Position numbers and translations under genes: made by a program. 64,000 bases of DNA from Paenibacillus lentus (GTDB taxonomy: Bacteria > Bacillota > Bacilli > Paenibacillales > Paenibacillaceae), in contig NZ_CP034248.1 in the NCBI RefSeq assembly GCF_003931855.1, forward strand, positions 372,001 to 436,000. The letters are read 5' to 3'. The notes below the pieces were generated by a model. That model was not told where the DNA came from and did not search any database. It was given only the letters and a program-made list of their open reading frames with translations. This document shows positions 8,395 to 16,974 of the stretch, piece after piece. Each line of letters opens with the position of its first letter. Position 1 is the stretch's first letter.

Positions 8395-9255
8395 CTATCT
8401 TCTTTGCTTCCATGCCATATTAAACTCCGCAACGGACGAATATCGGCGCTGCCGCTCCGGTTCAACAGCCTTCAAGGCCACCTCATACAGCTCTGGGCCA
8501 GCCTCCCATTTTGCCAATGAACGGTCGAGCTCTCCGCCGAGCAGCGCAAAAGCCGCGGCTCCCATGTTGAACACGTTGGTGATTCCATCGATCACGGCCC
8601 CTTTTTCAAATTCTTCCGGGGACATGAACCTGGACGAGCCCCACATTCTACCCATGGTATTGATAAAAGGCCCTTTCCGATACAAATCAATATCGCAAAC
8701 CCGTGTCGACCTCAATTTGAAATCATACATGATGCTCCCATCATAAAAATCGACAGCCACGTAGCCCCTCTGCTCGACAGCAGCATGAAAGGAAAAAATC
8801 ACATCCAAAGCGGAGAGCCGCTGTTCTATGGAGAGCTGCCTATATTGATAATATGGTGAATCAGGGTCCGTATACTTCGCAGGCGGCGGGAAAGACCAAT
8901 GCGGATGTAGATTCTCCCCGTCGAACCATTCAAAAACTGCAGCATATCCGTCTTTCGTTGCAAAATGGGTCACTAGTTTCACTAGGCTTGGATGCATTAA
9001 GTCTTCATACACGGTCATAGCTTGCTGGAGTCGAAAAATGGCTTCCTTCACATCCCCTTGGTAATTCACGGTTTCGGCGCCTGCGTATTTCACAAAAGTT
9101 TTCTGACCATCCTCTTGCTTGATTCCAAATGAAATATTACCGGAATCCTGCTGATCAAATACCGCAATTATCTCTCCCATGCTATCCAGCCATGCAAAGT
9201 CATGAAAGGATTGCAATTCGAAAGCTCGGTTTTGGAGCTGAACGGTTACCGCCAT
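8395..9255 (-). CDS. Protein kinase-fold protein, possibly degenerate
   Basis: 286 residues. The fold is suggested by FGIKQEDGQKTFVKYAG (beta3 with a candidate ATP-binding Lys), HPSLVKLVTHF (alphaC-beta4), FEWFDGENL (hinge), YVAVDFYDGSIMYDF (catalytic loop) and VCDIDLY (DFG position). The late segment SRFMSPEEFEKG resembles the APE/activation segment of Ser/Thr kinases. In the catalytic loop, the Asn five residues after the catalytic Asp is Ser, and DFG is DID, so activity is uncertain. It has GGAGG just before the ATG and a hairpin 18 bp upstream. Substrate unknown; it stands alone. Confidence 0.65.
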   Translation of the reverse strand: MAVTVQLQNRAFELQSFHDFAWLDSMGEIIAVFDQQDSGNISFGIKQEDGQKTFVKYAGAETVNYQGDVKEAIFRLQQAMTVYEDLMHPSLVKLVTHFATKDGYAAVFEWFDGENLHPHWSFPPPAKYTDPDSPYYQYRQLSIEQRLSALDVIFSFHAAVEQRGYVAVDFYDGSIMYDFKLRSTRVCDIDLYRKGPFINTMGRMWGSSRFMSPEEFEKGAVIDGITNVFNMGAAAFALLGGELDRSLAKWEAGPELYEVALKAVEPERQRRYSSVAEFNMAWKQRR

Positions 9256-9272
9256 GGCTTCCTCCTATAAAT

Positions 9273-9317
9273 AACGACCTGCTCCTAGATCAACACTTCT
9301 CATAGGGTCAGGTCGTT
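9273..9317 (-). promoter_or_regulatory. Leader hairpin D, before the kinase-fold gene
   Basis: Perfect arms AACGACCTG (9273-9281) and CAGGTCGTT (9309-9317) plus inner CCTA/TAGG pairs. On the minus strand it precedes TTATTTATAGGAGG and the ATG by 18 bp. It belongs to a set of five hairpins of similar design (also near 10246, 22140, 49221 and 59116). A TTGAAC hexamer 17 bp before GACATC on the minus strand (about 9318-9347) is a weak promoter candidate. Confidence 0.55.
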
Positions 9318-9829
9318 GGATGTCTAATTAACTAAATTAAGGTTCAAAAGTTAATACGATATATGAATGAATATGTTGCCCCGGTCTATATAATAGTTCA
9401 CCGGACAGAACCGTCTGGATACAATCAGTTAACTCCCTTCAGAAAACTATTTGTTTGGTCTTCCATGATTATACATCCAGCAGCAAAGCGTTTGGAAGGT
9501 ACTTAATAATTAATTAAAGTCTACCTATGCGTTACCAGAAAAAAAGTGAAAAAACGACCTTATTCCAGTGGGTTGTTCCTCCAATAACAAAAGGTACCCA
9601 CAGCCTAAACACCCTTTTTCAAAGTATCTAGTTTATAGGTACCCGTTCAGAAGATGCCAACAGCATTTAAATATCGTTTACTGACAGCTATAGCGATGAT
9701 TACATTTACTTTTCTTTTTCTCATTCTTCAGTCCTCTCCCTCTCCAGCCCCATATTTAACAGAAACAGATGCTATTCCAAGGGAGGAGGATTCTTCTCCG
9801 AAGCACTCCTGTCTCTTATTACATTTGTT
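9318..9829. other. Gene-free stretch
   Basis: No supported gene. On the minus strand a TATAAT-like box (ATTATA on the plus strand, near 9469-9474) sits in a context, TGATTATACATCC, that recurs at 10310-10322. A plus-strand reading of 70 residues with a hydrophobic start (9654-9866) lacks a ribosome site and runs into the pseudogene, so I do not call it. Confidence 0.5.
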
Positions 9830-10233
9830 ATTCCAAACGGAACATGAACAGAGGGAACAATTCTAGCGACACCTTCGATGTGTCCCACCTGATCATCGAA
9901 GAATATATGCGGCTTAAATATTCGCAGAACTCTGCCTTTATCAATTCCACCTAAAAAGAAAGCCTCGTCTACTCTAATATCTAAATTCCTTAGAGTCGTT
10001 ATCACTCGTATCTGGATCATTACGAGACAGCAAAACGACCTCCACCGGCTGATCCTCCAGTTCCTCCGTATTTATACTGAGCAGCCTTTTAATTAGAGGA
10101 TAGGCAACACCTGTATCGAGCACGATATGCTCATTTTCCCGCTGATATTTTCTATTATATTTCCGTCAGGGTCCTTGAATCAAAATAGGATTCACCAACA
10201 ATGATCCCCATGAAGCTCGAATTAATGATCCTC
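9830..10233 (-). pseudogene. 5'-nucleotidase (NT5/PF06189-type), decayed
   Basis: Pieces of one protein appear in successive frames on the minus strand: GESYFDSRTLTE, then KYQRENEHIVLDTGVAYPL and VEVVLLSRNDPDT, and after a frameshift near 9990-10010 RNLDIRVDEAFFLGG, HIFFDDQVGH and VPFGITN. This order and these motifs match the bacterial cytosolic 5'-nucleotidase family of about 300 residues, in which FDDQ.GH is the HAD-like Asp motif. Only about 130 residues remain, with at least two frameshifts and internal loss. The start region still follows a promoter-like box and a leader hairpin, so the locus was once expressed. Confidence 0.75.
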
Positions 10234-10245
10234 ATCATCGCAAAA

Positions 10246-10286
10246 ACGCCTCAGCCTTAAGATCGCTCTTATCTTAGGCTGAGACG
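10246..10286 (-). promoter_or_regulatory. Leader hairpin A with upstream -10 box
   Basis: CGCCTCAGCCTTAAGAT (10247-10263) pairs with ATCTTAGGCTGAGACG (10271-10286). On the minus strand the hairpin is followed by TTTTTGCG, like an intrinsic terminator, yet it sits between a TATAAT box (10312-10317) and the start of the 5'-nucleotidase pseudogene. It is nearly identical to the hairpin at 22140-22181, including the loop. Confidence 0.65.
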
Positions 10287-10377
10287 CTTGTCATGCGAGC
10301 TTCTTGCAATGATTATACATCCGTTCATCCTATTTCGGTAGTCTTGGTAGCAATAAAGAATCGGGCGGGGCTCGAAG

Positions 10378-11067
10378 CTACTCTCCCTTTTGGCCGGTTA
10401 ATCTTTCCTGGGTATCTGTCGCAGTTCCTGCTAGACGCTTCAAAAAGGTTTTTCGCCAGTTTTCCGATAATTCCTCCACCTCAAGGATCTTTCTAACGCC
10501 GTCGAGGTTATCCTTCTCCTCATGCATAATGCGATTGGCATAGGAAACCGTAATTCCCAGCGGATGGCGGTGGGTTCTAATCAAACCAGCGGATTTGGAT
10601 ACGAGCCCTTCTTGAAGCACCCGAAAATAAAAGCCGGTGTAGCCGGTTTTTTGAACTTTTAACGGCATGTCAGGCGCACCGTACTTTACGGATAGTTTGA
10701 AACAAGGCTGTCTTGGCTGACTTACCTGGACGATCGCTTCCCCCAGCTGAAAAATATCGCCGATGCAAACCTCCGTCTCCAGCAGACCCCTCGTCGTTAA
10801 ATTTTCACCAAAAGCGCTGTATCCCAACGCCTGATCCAATTCCCTCTCCCAATAGGGATAGTGTTCATAAGGATACACACAGACGGCCTTCTCCCTTCCT
10901 CCGTGGTGAACAAGGTCGGCTTGACCGTCTCCATCGAAGTTCAACCAGGACAAGAACAGCGGTTCATCGCTGGGCGTCTTGAATATGCCTGTAGATACTT
11001 CCTTATTATTAAACTGCACCTGCACGGGCTTGCCTACATTGATGGATATAATTTCACCCTGTCCCAT
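10378..11067 (-). CDS. MOSC domain protein (YiiM/YflK-like)
   Basis: 229 residues. The N-terminal part ISINVGKPVQVQF and HHGGREKAVCVYPYEHYPYWE, then FGENLTTRGLLETEVCIGDIFQLG, are the usual MOSC landmarks; VSQPRQPCFKL contains the conserved Cys (about residue 115) that is taken to bind the molybdenum cofactor or carry sulfur. A C-terminal helical 3-alpha domain follows (about residues 160-225). YiiM-type proteins reduce N-hydroxylated substrates using Moco. It starts 54 bp after pdxS in the same direction, where pdxT is expected, so it may share the pdxS transcript. Confidence 0.88.
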   Translation of the reverse strand: MGQGEIISINVGKPVQVQFNNKEVSTGIFKTPSDEPLFLSWLNFDGDGQADLVHHGGREKAVCVYPYEHYPYWERELDQALGYSAFGENLTTRGLLETEVCIGDIFQLGEAIVQVSQPRQPCFKLSVKYGAPDMPLKVQKTGYTGFYFRVLQEGLVSKSAGLIRTHRHPLGITVSYANRIMHEEKDNLDGVRKILEVEELSENWRKTFLKRLAGTATDTQERLTGQKGE

Positions 11068-11121
11068 TAGGGATCACTTCCGTTTCCGACTTGAATTCAA
11101 GAATCAACTGCCTCTCTCCTA

Positions 11122-12003
11122 TTATATACCACGTTCCTGCATGCGGTCTCCTGCCTCTAGCTTTGAGATTTCTATCCCTTTCATCGGGGTGCCCAGATTT
11201 TTGGATATTTCTGCAATCCGCTTAAAGTCGGTATAATGCGTCGTTGCCTCCACAATAGCCCGGGCAAATTTCTCCGGCTGCTCCGATTTAAAAATACCCG
11301 ACCCAACAAACACCCCGTCGGCTCCCAATATCATCATTAAAGCTGCATCAGCGGGAGTAGCCACCCCTCCAGCGGCAAAGTTAACGACCGGTAATCTCCC
11401 CGTTTCCTTAACCTGCAGCAATAATTCGTAAGGCGCGCCGAGCTGCTTAGCCTCCACCATGAGTTCATCCTTGCTCATTCCCTGCACTTTACGTATTTGC
11501 CCAAGCATCATGCGCATGTGGCGTACAGCCTCGACAATATTCCCCGTTCCCGGCTCCCCTTTGGTGCGAATCATCGATGCCCCCTCTCCGATGCGACGCA
11601 AGGCCTCTCCCAAATCCCTGGCCCCGCAAACAAATGGGATCGTAAACTCATTTTTGTCGATATGGAAAATATCATCGGCGGGCGTTAACACTTCACTTTC
11701 GTCGATATAGTCCACGCTTAGGGCTTCAAGTACTTTGGCTTCTACATAGTGACCGATTCGCGCTTTCGCCATCACTGGGATCGATACTGCCTTCATCACC
11801 TGCTCTACAACAACCGGATCGGCCATCCGTGCAACTCCGCCCGCCGCACGGATATCCGCCGGCACTCTTTCTAGTGCCATTACGGCAGTAGCTCCAGCCG
11901 CTTCCGCAATTTTGGCCTGCTCAGCATTCATCACGTCCATGATGACACCGCCTTTTTGCATTTCCGCCATCCCACGTTTGACTCGAATCGTTCCTGTTTC
12001 CAT
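11122..12003 (-). CDS. pdxS: Pyridoxal 5'-phosphate synthase subunit PdxS
   Basis: 293 residues, full length. It is collinear with B. subtilis PdxS: [21 protein letters not shown], [26 protein letters not shown] with the Schiff-base Lys at about residue 80, [10 protein letters not shown] with the second lysine, [17 protein letters not shown] and GSGIFKS. The enzyme condenses ribose 5-phosphate, glyceraldehyde 3-phosphate and ammonia to make PLP in a 12+12 complex with the glutaminase PdxT. No pdxT follows; a MOSC gene takes its place, so ammonia must come from a PdxT encoded elsewhere. GGAGG is 8 nt before the ATG. Five genes for PLP enzymes lie within 8 kb upstream. Confidence 0.97.
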   Translation of the reverse strand: METGTIRVKRGMAEMQKGGVIMDVMNAEQAKIAEAAGATAVMALERVPADIRAAGGVARMADPVVVEQVMKAVSIPVMAKARIGHYVEAKVLEALSVDYIDESEVLTPADDIFHIDKNEFTIPFVCGARDLGEALRRIGEGASMIRTKGEPGTGNIVEAVRHMRMMLGQIRKVQGMSKDELMVEAKQLGAPYELLLQVKETGRLPVVNFAAGGVATPADAALMMILGADGVFVGSGIFKSEQPEKFARAIVEATTHYTDFKRIAEISKNLGTPMKGIEISKLEAGDRMQERGI

Positions 12004-12148
12004 CTTTCATTCCTCCATATTTTTAAGTATCTAAACTTATTTAATTAAACTTTCAATCATTCACAAAAAAACAATAGTTAATCCCTATGATTCGTAGCGA
12101 TAAATGGACGTATCAGTTGAATCCTTGAATCCATACCTACACATGTGA

Positions 12149-12219
12149 AGGGAGTATCTGGATTCGAACCAGAACCTAGGGCTTTGCGAGCCCTCGCCTT
12201 ACCATTTGGCTATACTCCC
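12149..12219 (-). tRNA. tRNA-Cys-like gene (anticodon GCA) with C33
   Basis: The minus strand folds as a cloverleaf: acceptor GGGAGTA with TACTCCC, D-arm GCCAAATGGTAAGGC as in Bacillus tRNA-Cys, anticodon stem AGGGC/GCCCT around loop TCGCAAA, T-arm TCTGG-TTCGAAT-CCAGA. Position 34-36 reads GCA (Cys) and the discriminator is T (U73), a cysteine identity base. Position 33, almost always U, is C here. The 3' end is followed by TCA rather than an encoded CCA. It has its own promoter (12251-12279) and stands alone between serC and pdxS. Confidence 0.85.
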
Positions 12220-12250
12220 GAAAATAGAATATTGGAGAAGCTGTAACCTG

Positions 12251-12279
12251 ATATTACCTGCCTTCTTGCATATGTTCAA
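12251..12279 (-). promoter_or_regulatory. Sigma-A promoter of the tRNA gene
   Basis: On the minus strand, TTGAAC (-35, 12274-12279) and TAATAT (-10, 12251-12256) are 17 bp apart; the tRNA starts about 31 bp downstream of the -10. Apart from this, the tRNA and the hairpin at 12369, the interval 12004-12419 shows nothing else I can support. Confidence 0.6.
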
Positions 12280-12368
12280 TTGCATGTTTTGACTCATAAT
12301 GATTGGTTTTACCTATCGTTCTGCACTAATTATCAGCCGCGCATACAAGGTCCCAGACTATGCTTCAT

Positions 12369-12408
12369 AAACTGAAATTCCGACGAAGAAGGGTCGAAAT
12401 TTCAGTTT
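12369..12408. terminator. Hairpin downstream of serC
   Basis: AAACTGAAATTCCGAC (12369-12384) and GTCGAAATTTCAGTTT (12393-12408) pair with one mismatch around an 8-nt loop. It lies 12 bp after the serC stop. The T-tract on the serC side is poor, so it may act mainly as an RNA-end stabiliser. Confidence 0.55.
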
Positions 12409-12419
12409 GTAGGTATTTT

Positions 12420-13505
12420 CTAACCAAAGCGCCGTTGAAAGTCCACCATGAAATCCGCCAAAGCTTTACATTGTTCATACGTAACTGCATTATAGATCGA
12501 AGCCCGCAGATGCCCGGCATCCCGATGTCCCCTCAACCCCACAAAGCCGTTTTGCTCCGCTTCTTGTAGAAATCGCAGTTCCAATTCATCATTCATCACA
12601 CGAAACGTCGCATTCATCAGAGAACGACTGTCCTTATGAGCCAGTCCGTCATAAAATCCGCCGCTATGGTCGATAGTGCTATACAGTAAATCGGCTTTGA
12701 GCCGATTGCGCCGTTCCATGCCTTTTACTCCACCGTTATTCCGAATCCATTTCAGCACAAGATTGACCATGTACACGGCAAACACAGGCGGCGTGTTATA
12801 CAACGAGCGACTGTTCGCATGAATTCGATAATTCATAATATCGGGGATATTTGCAGGAATTCTGCTCAGCAGCTCACGGTTAGCGATCACAACGGTAACG
12901 CCGGACGGCCCTAGGTTCTTCTGAGCGCCGGCATAGATAAGCGCAAAGTTAGATACATCAACCGGACGGGACAATATATCACTGGACATATCTGCAATCA
13001 ACGGCACTTCTCCCGGATCGGCAAAGTTCCGGTATTGGGTACCCGCGATCGTTTCATTGGAAGTAAGGTGAACATAGGCTGTTTCTGGGTGGAGCATCAT
13101 TCCCTGCAAATCGGGAACCTTTGTAAAATGCTCCGCCTCCGAGCTTGCCGCGATTGCCGTATCGCCCATTTTTCTCGCTTCTGCTATGGCTTTGCCCGAC
13201 CAAGTCCCGCTGTGAATGTAACTCGCTACATGTCCTGCGGTCAAAAAATTCATTGGCACCATGGCAAACTGCGTACTGGCGCCTCCCTGCATAAACATCA
13301 CTTCATAACTGGAGGGAATGTGCAGAAGCTCCTTTAACAGCTGCTGAGTTTCGTCGTTGATTTGTTCATATTCCTTGCTTCTATGCGAAATTTCCAGGAC
13401 AGATAGACCGGTGCCCTGTAGGTCAAGGAGCTCCTCCTGTACTTGATGCATCACTTCCCCAGGCAATCCTGCGGGCCCCGCATTAAAGTTATAGACTTGG
13501 TTCAT
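12420..13505 (-). CDS. serC: Phosphoserine aminotransferase
   Basis: 361 residues from the second ATG (13505); AGGAG is 7 nt before it, while the first ATG at 13511 is too close to the site. Hallmarks: YNFNAGPAGLPGEVM at the start, VMFMQGGASTQFAM, DMSSDILSRP and the PLP lysine in YAGAQKNLGPSGV. It makes 3-phosphoserine from 3-phosphohydroxypyruvate and glutamate; in some bacteria it also acts in the DXP-dependent vitamin B6 route. It stands apart from serA/serB and diverges from a LysR-type gene 109 bp away, which may control it. SerC is itself a PLP enzyme. Confidence 0.95.
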   Translation of the reverse strand: MNQVYNFNAGPAGLPGEVMHQVQEELLDLQGTGLSVLEISHRSKEYEQINDETQQLLKELLHIPSSYEVMFMQGGASTQFAMVPMNFLTAGHVASYIHSGTWSGKAIAEARKMGDTAIAASSEAEHFTKVPDLQGMMLHPETAYVHLTSNETIAGTQYRNFADPGEVPLIADMSSDILSRPVDVSNFALIYAGAQKNLGPSGVTVVIANRELLSRIPANIPDIMNYRIHANSRSLYNTPPVFAVYMVNLVLKWIRNNGGVKGMERRNRLKADLLYSTIDHSGGFYDGLAHKDSRSLMNATFRVMNDELELRFLQEAEQNGFVGLRGHRDAGHLRASIYNAVTYEQCKALADFMVDFQRRFG

Positions 13506-13614
13506 CTCCATTCTCCTTTTATCATATATATAGATATTTCATATGATTTGTCTTACAATGATAGAAACATCCTATTATTTTTTTTGAAAACAGGCTTTTC
13601 AAGGAGGAAGATTC

Positions 13615-14511
13615 ATGGAACTCAGGCAATTGGAGTATTTCATGGCCGTATGCCATGAGCTGCATTTTACCCGTGCCGCCGAGAAGCTGGGCATCGCCCA
13701 GCCCTCTCTAAGTCAGCAAATTCGTTTGCTGGAGCACGAAATCGGCACGCCCTTGTTCGATCGCATCGGCAAGAAAACCGTCATTACCGAAGCGGGCAAG
13801 ACCTTGCTGCACCACAGCTACAATGTGTTTCATGAGCTCTCCCAGGCACGTGCCGCGATCAGTGAAATCCAGGGATTGAAAAGAGGTTCATTAAAAATCG
13901 GCGCGCTGCTGACGGTAGTCAATTACTTGCTCCCCCCAACCGTGATTGGCTTCCATCGCAGCTATCCCAATGTGGAGCTGTCTGTGCTCGGTCTGCGAAC
14001 CGGAGATATCTACAACGGGCTGCTGCAAAATGAGCTCGATTTGGGCATCGTCTATTTGCCGATGGAGCATGATGATCTTGAAACGATCCCGCTCTACAAA
14101 GAAAATCTTGCTCTAGCCTTGCCTGCGGATCATCCCCTTGCTCAGGAATCTTTTGTGACGCTTGATATTCTTAAAGAGACGCCAAGTGTTTTATTGCCAA
14201 GCACGTATTTTCTACGGCAGCTCATTAACGAGCAATGCCGGGCCCTTGCATTCACGCCGCAGCCGATTATGGAAATGACGACTATGGAATCGATTATCAA
14301 TATGGTCGCTCAAGGCCTCGGCGTCACCATTTTGCCGAAAGGTTATCTCGACTACATAAGCCATCCGCATATTCAAATAATTCCGATTCAGAACCCGGTG
14401 CCAACAACACAAATCGGGGTCGTCTATCGGAAAAATAAATATTTGTGCGCGGCCAGCCGGGTATTTATGGAGCAATTGGTCACTACGATCAAAGGCAAAC
14501 ATATGGACTAA
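13615..14511 (+). CDS. LysR-type transcriptional regulator (CynR/GltC-like)
   Basis: 298 residues. The N-terminal winged helix is textbook: MELRQLEYFMAVCHELHFTRAAEKLGIAQPSLSQQIRLLE, followed by PLFDRIGKK. The C-terminal effector domain (about 90-295) has the usual LKIGALLTVVNYLLPP opening. AAGGAGG is 7 nt before the ATG. It diverges from serC and its 3' end overlaps the convergent argD-like gene by 4 bp. By position it is a candidate regulator of serC, of itself, or of the PLP-enzyme operon. The intergenic 13506-13614 is A+T-rich; I could not single out a T-N11-A site with confidence. Confidence 0.92.
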   Translation: MELRQLEYFMAVCHELHFTRAAEKLGIAQPSLSQQIRLLEHEIGTPLFDRIGKKTVITEAGKTLLHHSYNVFHELSQARAAISEIQGLKRGSLKIGALLTVVNYLLPPTVIGFHRSYPNVELSVLGLRTGDIYNGLLQNELDLGIVYLPMEHDDLETIPLYKENLALALPADHPLAQESFVTLDILKETPSVLLPSTYFLRQLINEQCRALAFTPQPIMEMTTMESIINMVAQGLGVTILPKGYLDYISHPHIQIIPIQNPVPTTQIGVVYRKNKYLCAASRVFMEQLVTTIKGKHMD

Positions 14512-15638
14512 CGCTTCTCCAGTACGGTAGAGACAATGTCCACGGCTTGGTCAATTTCTTCCTTCGTAATGTATAAGCTCGGTATAAAACGAATCACATG
14601 GGAACCTGCTGCCAATACCAATAGTCCGTGCTGCAGCAGCTCTTGAATGATGGGGGCAATCGGTTCGCGGCATTCAATGCCGATCAATAGACCGAGGCCC
14701 CTTACAGATTGAACGATGGAATAATATTGAAGCTGCTCCCGCAGCCTGTTCAAAGCATATGTTCCCATCTGTTCCGCGCGTTCACACAAGCATTCCTCAA
14801 GTATCGTCTCCAGTGTAGCCAGACCAGCCGCCGCCGCAAGCGGGGCGCCTCCGAATGTCGACGCATGGCTTCCTGGGGAGAAGGCGTCACGAAGCTTTTT
14901 CTTTCCCATCATTGCGCCGATAGGAAACCCGTTGGCCAGCCCTTTGGCAAGCGTGATGATATCTGGCTCGATGCCATAATGCTCGTATGCAAACAGCTTT
15001 CCCGTTCGCCCCATTCCCGTCTGCACCTCATCGATCATAAGCAGGAGTCCTCGCTCCTTGCATAGAGCGGAGAGCCGAGCCACAAACTCGGGATCCGCGG
15101 CATACATGCCGCCCTCTCCCTGTACGAGTTCAAGCATGATCGCGGCGGTTCGCTCCGTGATGATATCTTCTACCGACTGAATATCGTTATATCGTGCATA
15201 GGCAAACCCCTCCGGCAGCGGAAAAAATCCATCCTTGACCTTATCCTGCCCCGTCGCAGTCAAGGTGGCCATCGTGCGCCCATGAAAGGAATTTTCGAAC
15301 GTGATAATTTCATATCTGCCATTCCCTAGCACCCGCTGGTGGTATCTTCTGGCACATTTGATCGCAGCTTCATTGGCTTCCGCCCCGCTATTGCAAAAAA
15401 AGACGAGATCCGCACAGCTATGAGCGGTGAGCATCTGCGCCAGCTTCTGCTGGTTCGGAATATGGAACAGGTTGGATACATGCCCCAAATTACATACCGC
15501 AATTCCCGACATAAAGTCCAAATACTCTTTGCCTTGATCGTCCCATAGTCGGCTTCCATCCCCTTTGACTAGCGAGACGGGATACTTCGTATAGGTCGGG
15601 AACAGGGCGTCGTCGTCACTAGGCTCAGCCATATTCAA
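14508..15638 (-). CDS. argD: Class-III aminotransferase, ArgD (acetylornithine) type, with an 18-residue internal deletion
   Basis: 376 residues, TTG start with AAGGAG 9 nt upstream inside the end of hemL. Strong ArgD features: DLVFFCNSGAEANEAAIK, ENSFHGRTMATLTATGQ, LLMIDEVQTGMGRTGK, the PLP lysine in ITLAKGLANGFPIGAM and STFGGAPLAAAA. After CNLGH the text jumps straight to VSNLFHIP; in B. subtilis ArgD 18 residues (CHEAV...SVWH) lie between. The gap is exactly in frame (54 bp). The lost helix is near the substrate/dimer region, so activity is uncertain. Last gene of the speA-glyA-hemL operon. It could instead be a paralogue with another substrate. Confidence 0.8.
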   Translation of the reverse strand: MNMAEPSDDDALFPTYTKYPVSLVKGDGSRLWDDQGKEYLDFMSGIAVCNLGHVSNLFHIPNQQKLAQMLTAHSCADLVFFCNSGAEANEAAIKCARRYHQRVLGNGRYEIITFENSFHGRTMATLTATGQDKVKDGFFPLPEGFAYARYNDIQSVEDIITERTAAIMLELVQGEGGMYAADPEFVARLSALCKERGLLLMIDEVQTGMGRTGKLFAYEHYGIEPDIITLAKGLANGFPIGAMMGKKKLRDAFSPGSHASTFGGAPLAAAAGLATLETILEECLCERAEQMGTYALNRLREQLQYYSIVQSVRGLGLLIGIECREPIAPIIQELLQHGLLVLAAGSHVIRFIPSLYITKEEIDQAVDIVSTVLEKR

Positions 15639-15644
15639 ACCAAA

Positions 15645-16961
15645 TCACTCCTTGACGAATTCTATCGTTTTTAAAACCTCGTAATGGGCTTTAATCGTAG
15701 CTTCGATATCCTCAACCGAATGGGCAGCCGATACGAACATAACTTCATATGGGGTAGGTGCTGTCAAAATGCCACGATCCAGCATCGCTGCATAGTATTG
15801 TTTAAACAACCCCATATTCGACCGTTTAGCTGTCTCATAATCCACGACGTCATGTTCCGTAAAAAAAATAGAAAGCATCGAACCTACCCTATTGACCTGG
15901 AGCGGAATCCCTGTCATTTCGGCATTTCGCATAAAGCCTTCTGCCAGCCGAGCTGCTTTTCTTTCCAATTCGTCATAGATTCCAGGCTGTCCAAGCAATC
16001 GCAAAGTCGTATATCCAGCCGTCATGGCGAGCGGATTACCCGATAACGTTCCGGCTTGATAGATGGGCCCGGCAGGAGCAATCTGCTGCATAATTTCATG
16101 CTTGCCGCCATAAGCGCCAACCGGGAGACCTCCGCCAATCACTTTTCCAAGGCAGGTAAGATCCGGCTCGATTCCGTATAACCCTTGCGCCCCATGATAG
16201 CTCACCCGGAATCCCGTCATGACCTCATCGAAGATCAGCAGGCTGCCATACTGCGCGGTAATCTCCCTTAACCCTTGAAGAAAGCCGGGCAAGGGCGGCA
16301 CGACACCCATATTTCCGGCGACCGGCTCAACGATGACGGCCGCGATCTGGTCGCCAAATTGTTCGAATGTATGACGAATGCTAGCCATACTGTTATAAGG
16401 CACCGTAATGGTATTTGCAGCGACACTTTCAGGGACTCCCGGGCTGTCTGGCAAGCCCAAGGTCGCCACCCCGGAGCCGGATTTAATGAGCAGAGCATCC
16501 GCATGCCCGTGATAGCCTCCTTGGAACTTCACAATTTTTTGCCGCTTCGTAAATCCTCTGGCTAAACGTAGGACACTCATTGAAGCTTCCGTGCCGGAAT
16601 TCACCATGCGTACCATATCTATAGACGGAACGCTTTCGATGATCAGCCGGGCCATTTTCGTTTCAATTTCTGTGGGCAAGCCAAAGCTTGTTCCTTGAGC
16701 CGCCGCTTTTCCTATTGCCTCGACAACCTCCGGATGAGTATGTCCCAAGATCAACGGCCCCCACGAGCCGATATAATCTATGAACTCATTCCCATCGATA
16801 TCGAACACGTGCGATCCTTGTCCGCCTGCGATGAACACAGGGGGCAAGCCGACCGATGAAAAGGCGCGAACCGGGCTGTTTACCCCTCCGGGGATCACGC
16901 TTTTGGCCTCAGCGAAGGCTGCTCTAGAGTAAGTATCCTTCCTTCTGGTGCTGGATGTCAT
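15645..16961 (-). CDS. hemL: Glutamate-1-semialdehyde 2,1-aminomutase
   Basis: 438 residues, full length. The start region has [19 protein letters not shown], the aminomutase signature; further motifs are [40 protein letters not shown] and the PLP lysine in [15 protein letters not shown]. It converts glutamate-1-semialdehyde to 5-aminolevulinate, the tetrapyrrole precursor. Usually hemL sits in the hemAXCDB operon; here it is between glyA and an argD-like gene, so it may be a second copy. GGAGGAG precedes the ATG and 13 bp separate it from glyA. Confidence 0.95.
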   Translation of the reverse strand: MTSSTRRKDTYSRAAFAEAKSVIPGGVNSPVRAFSSVGLPPVFIAGGQGSHVFDIDGNEFIDYIGSWGPLILGHTHPEVVEAIGKAAAQGTSFGLPTEIETKMARLIIESVPSIDMVRMVNSGTEASMSVLRLARGFTKRQKIVKFQGGYHGHADALLIKSGSGVATLGLPDSPGVPESVAANTITVPYNSMASIRHTFEQFGDQIAAVIVEPVAGNMGVVPPLPGFLQGLREITAQYGSLLIFDEVMTGFRVSYHGAQGLYGIEPDLTCLGKVIGGGLPVGAYGGKHEIMQQIAPAGPIYQAGTLSGNPLAMTAGYTTLRLLGQPGIYDELERKAARLAEGFMRNAEMTGIPLQVNRVGSMLSIFFTEHDVVDYETAKRSNMGLFKQYYAAMLDRGILTAPTPYEVMFVSAAHSVEDIEATIKAHYEVLKTIEFVKE

Positions 16962-16974
16962 GGCTGCTCCTCCT

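Noticed and set aside
9654-9866. 70-codon plus-strand frame with a hydrophobic start
   Set aside because: No ribosome site, and its second half is antisense to the 5'-nucleotidase relic.
12004-12148. T-box or riboswitch leader before pdxS
   Set aside because: No T-box motif (TGGNACCGCG type), no specifier stem and no terminator hairpin could be found.
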